From: Candidatus Rifleibacteriota bacterium
GTDB taxonomy: Bacteria; Riflebacteria; Ozemobacteria; Ozemobacterales; Ozemobacteraceae
DNA: 18,971 bases
NCBI GenBank assembly: GCA_022704885.1
Contig: JAKJFO010000067.1
Span: 1-18,971, forward strand
Direction: 5' to 3'
Made by a program: the position numbers and the translations under genes. A model generated the notes under the pieces. The model ran no database searches. It was not told the DNA's origin and saw nothing but the letters and a program-made list of their open reading frames with translations. Of the stretch, positions 1 through 6,984 are shown one piece after another; the stretch's first letter is position 1, and each line of letters starts with the position of its first letter.

Positions 1-493
1 CGTCGATCTGCGCCGCTTCCGACATCTGTACCGGTATTGAATCCATATACTGGCGCACCATGTAGATGCCGAAAGGTGCCGCCATTGCCGGCAGAATTAC
101 CGACCAGAGATTGTCGATGAGACCCCACTTGGCCATGAACAGAAACAGTGGCAGCATGACGATCTGGCCGGGCACCATCATCGCAGCGAGAAGAATCATG
201 AAAATGCTTTCGCGCCCCTTGAAGCGGCCTACAGAGAAGCCGAATGCCGCCAGCGAATTGAAAATGGTCTGCGCCAGCGTTACGGCAGCCGAAACGACGA
301 ACGAATTGATCGTCCAGCGCACGATGCTGCCGGCCGACAGCAGAACCTTGAAGTTCTCGAGTGAAAACTCGCCGTAGCGGGGCGGGGTGGCGGCCAGTGC
401 CTCAGGCGAGGTGAATGCGGTCAGAACCATCCAGACCAGCGGGCCGATGGTGAGAAACGTCAGCGAAAGATAGTGGGCTTTGTGCATGTTCAT
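1..493 (-). CDS. Carbohydrate ABC transporter permease, MalG type (partial, C-terminus off the left edge)
   Basis: Inner-membrane subunit of a CUT1-type ABC importer. Reading leftward from ATG at 493, 164 residues are visible. Hydrophobic segments lie near residues 7-27, 60-85, 96-120 and 127-147. The frame runs into the start of the EAA loop that contacts the ATPase (SEAAQID at 158-164) just before the sequence ends. The start codon overlaps the stop of the upstream fusion gene as ATGA, so translation is probably coupled. A second ATG two codons in (487) is also possible. MalG-like subunits pair with a MalF-like partner, here supplied by the fused gene upstream. The family assignment is firm. 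The sugar or other substrate cannot be told from sequence. Confidence 0.9.
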   Translation of the reverse strand, partial: MNMHKAHYLSLTFLTIGPLVWMVLTAFTSPEALAATPPRYGEFSLENFKVLLSAGSIVRWTINSFVVSAAVTLAQTIFNSLAAFGFSVGRFKGRESIFMILLAAMMVPGQIVMLPLFLFMAKWGLIDNLWSVILPAMAAPFGIYMVRQYMDSIPVQMSEAAQID

Positions 494-2766
494 GCGAGAT
501 ACTCGACTTCCTGCCGCGAGAACCGGCGCTGAATAAGGGTTATCACCATTATTGCAGCGAACAGTATCAGGGCCATGGCCGATGAGAGGCCAAAGTCGAA
601 GTCGCGGAAAGCCGACGTATATACGCGCAGCACGACAACCTGCGTCGAGTTGCCGGGCCCCCCATCTGTCAGCATCAATACTTGGGCGAAGACCTGCAGA
701 GCGGCAATTACCCCGGTTATCATGAGAAAGGTCGTCGTGCCGCCCAGCAGTGGGACGGTGATGTGCCACCATTTCTTGAAGGCGTCGGCGCCTTCGAGAT
801 CGGCAGCTTCATACAGCGAATTCGGTATATTGGCCATCGAGGCAAGATAGATCAGCATCGCGCCACCCGGCGATTTGAGAATTCCTGAGATGATTACCGA
901 GATGAAGGCGACCGAGGGGTCAGAAAGCCAGCCGACCGGGCTCATGCCGAACCAGCGCAGGGTCGAGTTGAACAGACCGACTTCGGTATTGAACAGCCAG
1001 CGCCAGACCATGGTCAGAACGACGACTGAGGCGACTCCCGGCAGATAATAGGCCGCCCGGAAAAACGACTTGGTTTTGCCCTGCAGGCCGTGAATCAGAC
1101 TGGCTACCACCAGCGCGGTGAACACGTTCGCCGGCACGACGAGCAGACTGTAGAGCATGGTGTTTTTGCAGGCAATTATAAAGCGCGGGTCGTTCCAGGC
1201 TCTGGTGAAATTCTCGAGCGTAAAACCGCCAACTTCGCCGATGCGGTAATCGCGAAACGCCAGCAGAAGTGCATCAGCCAGCGGATAAAACAGAAACAGG
1301 CCGGTGAGGCTGACTGCCGGCACAATCATGATCAGGTGCGCCTGTCGCGACAGCAGCGCGAAGACCATGGCCAGAATCGACAGAACTGCGATGATGGTGG
1401 CAAAGTGGCTGCTTTTGCTGACATCTCCGCTGATCGAGCCGCTTTCGATCGAAAGAACGCGGTTTACCCGCTCACCTGAGCCGCGCATCGCGGTCAGCGG
1501 GTCGATTCGGCCCAGCAGGCTCTGCTGTATCGAAGAAGTGACTTCTTCGTCGATCTGCGGCCAGCGGCTGTCGGCAAATACCGACTGGCCTTCCTGAAAA
1601 ATCTGCCATGCTGCCGTCATGTGACGGTCGTCGGCATAGATATTGCCGGTGCTTTTGCGGGTCGGAAACTGTGTGTAATGCACAAGGTCGCGCTGCTGTT
1701 CGCCCAGTGTCAGAAAACGCGCCAGCTGCATTGCCAGCTTGACCCGCTTCTGGTCGGCATTCTTGAAAACATAGAAGCCGGATGTGCCAAGAAACGAACC
1801 GCTTGGCTTACCTGGCTGTGCCGGATAATGCACTACTTCAAAGTTGGTCGGAAACTTGTCGGTCATCGCCTTGATGCCCCAGAGCCCGAAGGCCCCGGCA
1901 GCGAGTCGCTTTTCGCGGCCAAAGGCAGTCCAGATATCGTTGGCCGAGCGGCCGCCGCTGTCTGGAGGGATTATTTTCATTTCGCGCAGCTGATTGACCC
2001 ATTTTATGCCTTTGAGAAACTCTTCTGAGTCGCCGGCGTATTTGCCGTCGCGATCGATTATGCTGCCACCGAAGCACATCAGAAGCGGCAGGTTGGCAGT
2101 TTCATCTTTCTGGAAATACAGCCCGAGCGGATAATGTCCCTGGCCCTGCGTGCCGGCCGTTTTGGCCACATTGTCGGTCGGGCTCATATAAGCCTGAATC
2201 TGTGCCATTTTCTGGGTGAATTCTTCAGGGGTCCAGCGCCCTTCGACTGGCAGTTCAACACCGGCCGAAGCAAAGATGTCGGCGTTCAGATAAAGCAGCT
2301 GCCCGCCCATATACCAAGGCCAGCCGTAGATTTTGCCTTTGACTTTGAAAGCCTCGAGAGCCGCTGGAAAATAGTCGGCGCGGTCTTCGGCACTCATATA
2401 GTCATCGACAGGCTCGATAAGCTCTTCGCGAATGAACAGCAGCGGCACGACGCCCGGCGCGACATCAGGGTAATTCCCGCTGACCGCAGCAATCTTCAGC
2501 TTCTCGTGGCCTCGCTGCCAGGTGAGTTTGGTCAGGTCTACCCTGACACCTGGATTCTGCGCTTCAAATTCCTTGATCTTGCGTTCCATCCAGGTAAAAC
2601 GGTCAGTGCTTTGGCCCGGTTCCAGCCAGCGCGGAAAGTCCCAGATCTTCAGCGTGATTTCTTCTGTGGCATAAGCAGCATTGCATTGCAGCAGCGACAG
2701 CAGAATGACAGTCAGCACGAGCGTAAAACTGCAGCTATGCAGTGTGATAGCTTTTGAGTGTTTCAT
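490..2766 (-). CDS. Fused ABC solute-binding protein and MalF-type permease
   Basis: One 758-residue polypeptide carrying two importer subunits normally encoded separately. Residues 1-33 are a signal peptide with a likely signal peptidase I site after AYA (33). LLQC at 25-28 is a poor lipobox. Residues 35 to about 430 resemble family-1 extracellular solute-binding proteins. A hydrophobic helix at about 455-472 is followed by six permease helices (about 477-503, 535-560, 570-592, 618-642, 675-697, 726-747). The EAA loop starts at E653 (EAADLEGADAFKKWWHITVP). The extra helix fits topology: it carries the chain from the periplasmic binding domain back to the cytoplasm before the canonical six-helix permease begins. 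A GAGGAG lies 16 nt before the ATG, rather far for a ribosome binding site. The gene is co-transcribed with the MalG-type gene that overlaps it. No ATPase is in view; it may lie beyond the left edge or be shared. Substrate unknown, probably a carbohydrate. Confidence 0.9.
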   Translation of the reverse strand: MKHSKAITLHSCSFTLVLTVILLSLLQCNAAYATEEITLKIWDFPRWLEPGQSTDRFTWMERKIKEFEAQNPGVRVDLTKLTWQRGHEKLKIAAVSGNYPDVAPGVVPLLFIREELIEPVDDYMSAEDRADYFPAALEAFKVKGKIYGWPWYMGGQLLYLNADIFASAGVELPVEGRWTPEEFTQKMAQIQAYMSPTDNVAKTAGTQGQGHYPLGLYFQKDETANLPLLMCFGGSIIDRDGKYAGDSEEFLKGIKWVNQLREMKIIPPDSGGRSANDIWTAFGREKRLAAGAFGLWGIKAMTDKFPTNFEVVHYPAQPGKPSGSFLGTSGFYVFKNADQKRVKLAMQLARFLTLGEQQRDLVHYTQFPTRKSTGNIYADDRHMTAAWQIFQEGQSVFADSRWPQIDEEVTSSIQQSLLGRIDPLTAMRGSGERVNRVLSIESGSISGDVSKSSHFATIIAVLSILAMVFALLSRQAHLIMIVPAVSLTGLFLFYPLADALLLAFRDYRIGEVGGFTLENFTRAWNDPRFIIACKNTMLYSLLVVPANVFTALVVASLIHGLQGKTKSFFRAAYYLPGVASVVVLTMVWRWLFNTEVGLFNSTLRWFGMSPVGWLSDPSVAFISVIISGILKSPGGAMLIYLASMANIPNSLYEAADLEGADAFKKWWHITVPLLGGTTTFLMITGVIAALQVFAQVLMLTDGGPGNSTQVVVLRVYTSAFRDFDFGLSSAMALILFAAIMVITLIQRRFSRQEVEYLA

Positions 2767-2811
2767 ATAGAGTCTATCAAGGCTCCTCTTCTACAAGAAA
2801 ATGCAAGAGAT

Positions 2812-2840
2812 AGAATAACGGTCAACCTCACATCAGGCAA
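2812..2840 (-). promoter_or_regulatory. Possible promoter of the ABC operon
   Basis: On the minus strand TTGCCT (2835-2840) lies 17 bp before TATTCT (2812-2817), each with 4 of 6 matches to the sigma70 boxes. The placement, about 45 bp before the ATG, is sensible. The match is weak and this could be chance. Confidence 0.27.
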
Positions 2841-3131
2841 GCAAAAAGTGGTTTATCCGGCACAAGCATTATTTGTCGTTAAAAAGTGGTTATTGGATTA
2901 CAAAAAAGTAAGGGCGCAGGCGGGTTTCTCATGAGCGGAAACTTCGAGTCAGGCAACATTGACGCAAAGCCATAGCTTTTCACAATAAACTTTCGCCTGG
3001 GGAGAGTTGTAGCGAATGAGATTCCGCCGAGAGCCCGATTAGTATCCTTCTTACAAATGGAGCAATTCAGATAATGCAAAAGAGTAGTCGGAACAGCAGG
3101 GGTGAAATTTTGCTCAGTTAATTCAAAACAA

Positions 3132-3160
3132 CTGCCGATGTAGTTGACGAATAATATTAT
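3132..3160 (+). promoter_or_regulatory. Possible promoter of the metalloprotease gene
   Basis: TATTAT (3155-3160) is a good -10 box, 17 bp after a poor -35 (CTGCCG, 3132-3137). A TTGACG at 3144-3149 has no -10 at the right distance. The ribosome binding site AGGGG (3178-3182) sits 5 nt before the ATG at 3188. Confidence 0.3.
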
Positions 3161-3187
3161 CTCAACCCGATCAAAACAGGGGCTGGT

Positions 3188-6100
3188 ATGAAAAAGGCGA
3201 ACATTCGATTTGTATCTGTAATCTGGGTTCTGCTGGGCATGCTTTGTGCCGCGCAGATTTCTCACGCCCAGGTAAGCGTTTTACCTGACACCGTGCGTGA
3301 AATTGCGGTCAAGCATGGCCATGAAGCTCGTAAAATGGGCGTATCGGCAGATCTTGGCCCGTTCATCAATGAACCGTTGCTGCACCAGCCCGTTGTAATC
3401 AGCGGCAGCACCATTGGTGGACTCAAAGGCACTATCAGAGCCATTGTTGGCGGTCGCAACTTTTCGGCGGCCGACGTCGACAATGCCATGATTCCATTTA
3501 CCACTTTCAATGGTTACGGGTTGAGCAATCTTTATCATGACGGCGGGGAATGGCCGGGCACCAATGGCAACCCGACCGCTGATGACGGCGCCTCCAGCTT
3601 CGGTAACGACTGGGCTGGTGAAATCTACGATCTTGACGGTAACGGCCACTATCCAAAGGCTGTGTTGCGCTATATCGGAACTCATTGTTATATCTTCGTG
3701 CCGGTAATGTATTTCCCGACCTTGCCCCGCGCGCTTTCAACCTCTGAAGATGCCACCCCGCCGGCTCAGGCCGCCTGGGGCCTCTATTGGCCTGACAGCG
3801 CCGTGATGCAGAACGGCCCGTATTATTTCGCTCCTGATGCCAATGGCACCGTGCTCGAGCCGCGCTATGTTCTCGGCGCCGACAAAAACTATGCCCGTCT
3901 CAAACTCAAGGAAATGGCCGACCAGTTTGACGGCATCATTTATCCAAAAATTCGCGAACACTTTGGTAATGAACCGGATGTAGATGGTGACCCCAAGGTT
4001 TTCATTCTTCTCGACGACATTCGCGATGGCTCTGGCAGCTACCGCGGTTATTTCTGGGCTGGCAATCAGTTTCCCAGAACCTCGCAGGCGATGAGTAACG
4101 AAAAAGAGCTGCTCAATATCGACCTGTTTCCGAGTTTCACTTCGTATCAGTCCGACACTTATGGCACTGTCGCGCATGAATTCGTGCACATGATCATCTA
4201 TAACGAAGGTTATTACGTTGAGGACAATGTGCTCAAGGGCCTCGAAAGATGGCTGGAAGAAGGGCTGACGCAATATGGCCAATACCTGTTCGACAGCAAG
4301 TTCAGCAGCAACCTCGATGAATTCATTAAGAAGCCCGATACCATTCTGGCCGACAATCGGGTTAACGAAGTCTGGCTCGGGCCCAGCCCGTTCGCCAACT
4401 ATGGCGCCTCGTTCCTGTGGATGTTCTATCTCGTCGAAAAATACGGTGGCTCGAACCTGCCGGGATTCTTCAGAACCATGATCCGCTATCGTGACGGTGG
4501 CATGGGCAGCGTCGACACAGTGTTGAAGCCCTTCAATACCGACTCTAAAGCGGTATTCTCAGACTGGGCGATTGCCAACTACCTTAACAAGACGCGAAAG
4601 CGCGACGGCAGCCTGCTTAATGACGGCAAATGGGGTTACAACGTCGATAACGACACCAATACCTCGAACGATATCGGTAAGTACGAAAGACTGCCGGTCA
4701 GGTTTGCCGAAAAGGTAATTCTTACCGAAAAGGTCACCGCCCGTTCTTCGAATGTCAACCCCTGGGCTGCTGATTACATCGAGATTTCAGGCAATACCGG
4801 CAACCTCAATGTTGGCTTCGACGGCTCTGACACCGGCCAGTTCAAGGCTGCTGTGATCAAGCGTGGCCCCGATGTCGATACCTCGGTTGAGTTTCTCTAC
4901 CTCAACGATCGTCAGACCGGCAATTTGATCATTCAGAACTACGGCGCCGGCAGCACCTACGAAAACATCGTGCTGGTGCCGATGGTGCTGCACAACAACG
5001 ATTTCAACAAGCTCAGCTACGTTTATTCGGCATCGTTCGACGATCTCAAGGTTGCGATTTTCCCGAATCCAACTTTTGAAAACGAACTGCATATCATTGT
5101 GCGCACCGACAAGAAATTCTCGTCTGAGCCCAGGCTGCAGATGACCTACGAAGGTGAGCAGGGCTATCTGGTAATGGTGCCAGTTAACGATTCGACCTAT
5201 ATCACCAACTACCGGCTCAAAAAGTCGGGCGAAGGCACGATCGTCGCTAATGGCACCAACGCTGATGGCGTCATCCTTTCCAACCAGATCAAGTTTTCGG
5301 CAGTCTACTACCCGCCCAACAGTCAGGGTCTGCTGAGCGCTTCGTTCGTCACTCTCGACGTTCCGGCCGGTTCACTGCGCAACGGTGGCACGGTGGTGGT
5401 TGCCGAGGCCGAGAACCTGGTTTCATACCGTGAACTTACCAGACTCAGCCGCAATGTTGACGTTACTCTGCCGGTTGAAAAGGCCGAATCGGCGATTGGA
5501 ATAAAGGTGCCGATGCTTGGCAGCTATGCCTGCGAAGGCTCGAAAATCGGGCTTTATCGCGCGACTGCCGCTGGTGCCAGATGGCTTGGCCCGGCCAGCG
5601 TTGCCGACGGGCATGCCCGCGGTCAGCTCGAAGTTTCTGGAAGTGTCTTTGTTGCCGCCGACGAAATGGCGCCGACGATCGCAGCAACAGCCGAGACCGA
5701 ACGTGGTGGCTGGTTGCGCGTCAAGGTCAGCGATTTCGGCAGTGGCCTGAACGAAGAGTCGATCAGGGCGAGTTATGGCAATACCATGTTGCCGACCCGC
5801 TTCAGCGCCGGTGAAGTCTGGATACATGCTGCTGCTGTTTCTGATGGCGAAAAAGAAATTCTGGTCGAGGCATCTGACAACGCTGGTAACGTGGCTCAGG
5901 CAACTGTGCGCGGTCTGGTCGTCGGTGCTACTTCTCTGACTCAGATCAGCACCTATCCGAATCCGGCGCGCAACTTCTCGAACATCAGGGTTTCTTTCGC
6001 CGGGCCGGCTGCCGCAACAGCTGAAGCCAGCGTCAAAATCTACGACACCGCCGGTCACAAAGTGGCTGAAATGCCTCTGGCAAGTCTCGGCGGCGGCGAT

Positions 6101-6232
6101 TACGAAACGCGCTGGAACCTGACGAACAGCAAGGGCAAGGCTGTGGCCAACGGTCTGTATTACGCCGAGGTGAGAGCCAGTCTGTCCGGAGTATCTACTA
6201 AAGAACGCCGCAAGATCGCGGTTCTGCGATAA
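3188..6232 (+). CDS. Secreted M30-like zinc metalloprotease with C-terminal FlgD-like Ig domain
   Basis: Exported 1014-residue protein. Residues 1-28 form a signal peptide (basic MKKANIR start, hydrophobic core, cleavage after SHA or HAQ). The zinc site is H330-E331-F332-V333-H334, followed 24 residues later by E358 in EEGLTQYG (357-364). This is the gluzincin arrangement, and the surrounding sequence resembles M30 (hyicolysin-like) peptidases. Upstream, DVDGDPKVFILLDDI fits the propeptide-to-catalytic region of such proteins. After the catalytic part come several beta-rich segments with no clear identity. Residues 923-1014 form a FlgD/Por-like Ig domain (YPNP at 923-926, the IYDTAGHKV strand, NGLYY, ending KIAVLR). 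The start is supported by AGGGG 5 nt upstream. A TPR lipoprotein candidate follows 12 nt after the stop and probably shares the mRNA. The likely role is extracellular protein degradation; the substrate is unknown. Confidence 0.82.
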   Translation: MKKANIRFVSVIWVLLGMLCAAQISHAQVSVLPDTVREIAVKHGHEARKMGVSADLGPFINEPLLHQPVVISGSTIGGLKGTIRAIVGGRNFSAADVDNAMIPFTTFNGYGLSNLYHDGGEWPGTNGNPTADDGASSFGNDWAGEIYDLDGNGHYPKAVLRYIGTHCYIFVPVMYFPTLPRALSTSEDATPPAQAAWGLYWPDSAVMQNGPYYFAPDANGTVLEPRYVLGADKNYARLKLKEMADQFDGIIYPKIREHFGNEPDVDGDPKVFILLDDIRDGSGSYRGYFWAGNQFPRTSQAMSNEKELLNIDLFPSFTSYQSDTYGTVAHEFVHMIIYNEGYYVEDNVLKGLERWLEEGLTQYGQYLFDSKFSSNLDEFIKKPDTILADNRVNEVWLGPSPFANYGASFLWMFYLVEKYGGSNLPGFFRTMIRYRDGGMGSVDTVLKPFNTDSKAVFSDWAIANYLNKTRKRDGSLLNDGKWGYNVDNDTNTSNDIGKYERLPVRFAEKVILTEKVTARSSNVNPWAADYIEISGNTGNLNVGFDGSDTGQFKAAVIKRGPDVDTSVEFLYLNDRQTGNLIIQNYGAGSTYENIVLVPMVLHNNDFNKLSYVYSASFDDLKVAIFPNPTFENELHIIVRTDKKFSSEPRLQMTYEGEQGYLVMVPVNDSTYITNYRLKKSGEGTIVANGTNADGVILSNQIKFSAVYYPPNSQGLLSASFVTLDVPAGSLRNGGTVVVAEAENLVSYRELTRLSRNVDVTLPVEKAESAIGIKVPMLGSYACEGSKIGLYRATAAGARWLGPASVADGHARGQLEVSGSVFVAADEMAPTIAATAETERGGWLRVKVSDFGSGLNEESIRASYGNTMLPTRFSAGEVWIHAAAVSDGEKEILVEASDNAGNVAQATVRGLVVGATSLTQISTYPNPARNFSNIRVSFAGPAAATAEASVKIYDTAGHKVAEMPLASLGGGDYETRWNLTNSKGKAVANGLYYAEVRASLSGVSTKERRKIAVLR

Positions 6233-6244
6233 CGGAGCAAAGCA

Positions 6245-6859
6245 ATGAAAAGAGCAAAGGTATTTCTTCTGCTGGTGGTTCTGATGACTTTCCCGATGAT
6301 TCAGAACTGTGGCGGTAACAGCAATGGCGGTGGCAGCAGCAACCTGATCGTATCGGATCAGCTGTTGAACAACGGTTGGGATGCGATTAAGCTTGGGAAC
6401 TACACCACAGCTGAAAAAAGCTTCGCCAATGCACTCAACGAACCGCTGACAGAAGGGCAGCGCATCTCGGCGCACAGCGGCATGGGCTGGGCTCTTTCCA
6501 AAGGCGGCAAGATTCTTGAATCGATACCTTATTTCGAAATAGCTGCCGAAAGCGACAACGAAGCGAAGGTCGGCCTGGCCGGCGCACTTATTTACCGGCA
6601 CCAGACGACTGTCGATTACATCAGGGCTGCCGAAATGCTTGGCAACATGCCACCCGAAAAGTTCGCGCCGCAGCATTCCGGTCTTGCGCTCAACGCCGCC
6701 AAGGTGCATGCACTGGCCGCTCTTTCTTATGCTCTCGCCGGCGATATGGAACAGGCAAAGGTCTATATGAACAAGGCCGCCGCGCTTGACTCGATGATGA
6801 TCGGCACCTCGGTCGACCAGCTCGACGAAGCATTCTTTCTGCTGGGCTGGAAAAACTAG
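6245..6859 (+). CDS. Small exported TPR-like protein, probable lipoprotein
   Basis: A 204-residue protein with a signal sequence (MKRAKVFLLLVVLMTFPMIQ) ending in NCGGNSNGGGSS. The cysteine at 22 followed by a Gly/Ser/Asn linker is typical of lipoproteins, although IQNC departs from the classic lipobox. The rest is alpha-helical with TPR-like periodicity (a GWDAIKLGNYTTAEKSFANAL-type unit near 42-62 and ALSYALAGDMEQAKVYMNKA near 159-178). GGAG (6234-6237) lies 7 nt before the ATG. The gene follows the metalloprotease by 12 nt and is closed by an intrinsic terminator, so the two form an operon. TPR lipoproteins usually act as scaffolds at the envelope. Whether it assists or anchors the protease is inference only. 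Confidence 0.75.
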   Translation: MKRAKVFLLLVVLMTFPMIQNCGGNSNGGGSSNLIVSDQLLNNGWDAIKLGNYTTAEKSFANALNEPLTEGQRISAHSGMGWALSKGGKILESIPYFEIAAESDNEAKVGLAGALIYRHQTTVDYIRAAEMLGNMPPEKFAPQHSGLALNAAKVHALAALSYALAGDMEQAKVYMNKAAALDSMMIGTSVDQLDEAFFLLGWKN

Positions 6860-6878
6860 ATTCAATTTGTTCAGCAAA

Positions 6879-6921
6879 GGCCGCCGTGCATTAAAAAAGC
6901 TGTGCACGCCGGCCCTTTTTT
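6879..6921 (+). terminator. Intrinsic terminator of the protease operon
   Basis: Arms GGCCGCCGTGCA (6879-6890) and TGCACGCCGGCC (6903-6914) pair over 12 positions with one mismatch. The loop is 12 nt, and six T follow (6916-6921). It lies 19 nt after the lipoprotein stop. Confidence 0.88.
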
Positions 6922-6922
6922 A

Positions 6923-6952
6923 TTGTTGCCCGGCCGGCAAATCTGGTATATT
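6923..6952 (+). promoter_or_regulatory. Likely promoter of the TPR-HEAT operon
   Basis: TTGTTG (6923-6928), 18-bp spacer, TATATT (6947-6952), placed immediately after the terminator of the upstream operon and 32 bp before the ATG at 6985. Both boxes are reasonable sigma70 matches and the location is right. Confidence 0.45.
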
Positions 6953-6984
6953 GATGCGCAAAATCACCTGATATTACTTTACTG

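Larger units (their letters stand above)
2767..3187. other. Divergent intergenic region
   Basis: This 421-bp gap separates the minus-strand ABC operon from the plus-strand protease gene. It must hold both promoters. It is richer in A+T than its flanks and contains a short direct repeat (AAAAAGTGGTT at 2843-2853 and 2881-2891). The one ORF across it (minus strand, 2879-3265) has no recognisable domain and overlaps the protease signal peptide, so I do not call a gene here. Confidence 0.7.

Noticed and set aside
2134..2757. 207-codon plus-strand frame opposite the ABC fusion gene
   Set aside because: Lies fully within a gene with clear family similarity on the other strand; no motif.
2683..2766. 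Lipobox at LLQC in the ABC fusion protein
   Set aside because: Gln before Cys does not fit the lipobox, and a good signal peptidase I site (AYA) follows. The C-terminal membrane domain makes a lipid anchor unnecessary.
2879..3265. 128-codon minus-strand frame in the divergent gap
   Set aside because: No domain, overlaps the signal-peptide region of the protease gene, and would remove the space needed for promoters.
5954..6232. Bona fide type IX secretion signal at the protease C-terminus
   Set aside because: The domain is similar, but no T9SS gene is in the window and FlgD-like Ig domains are common outside T9SS bacteria, so I describe the fold only.
5423..6907. 494-codon open frame on the minus strand, antisense to the protease C-terminus and the TPR lipoprotein gene
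   Set aside because: No recognisable domain, composition of a typical antisense shadow, and it runs across two well-supported genes and their terminator.
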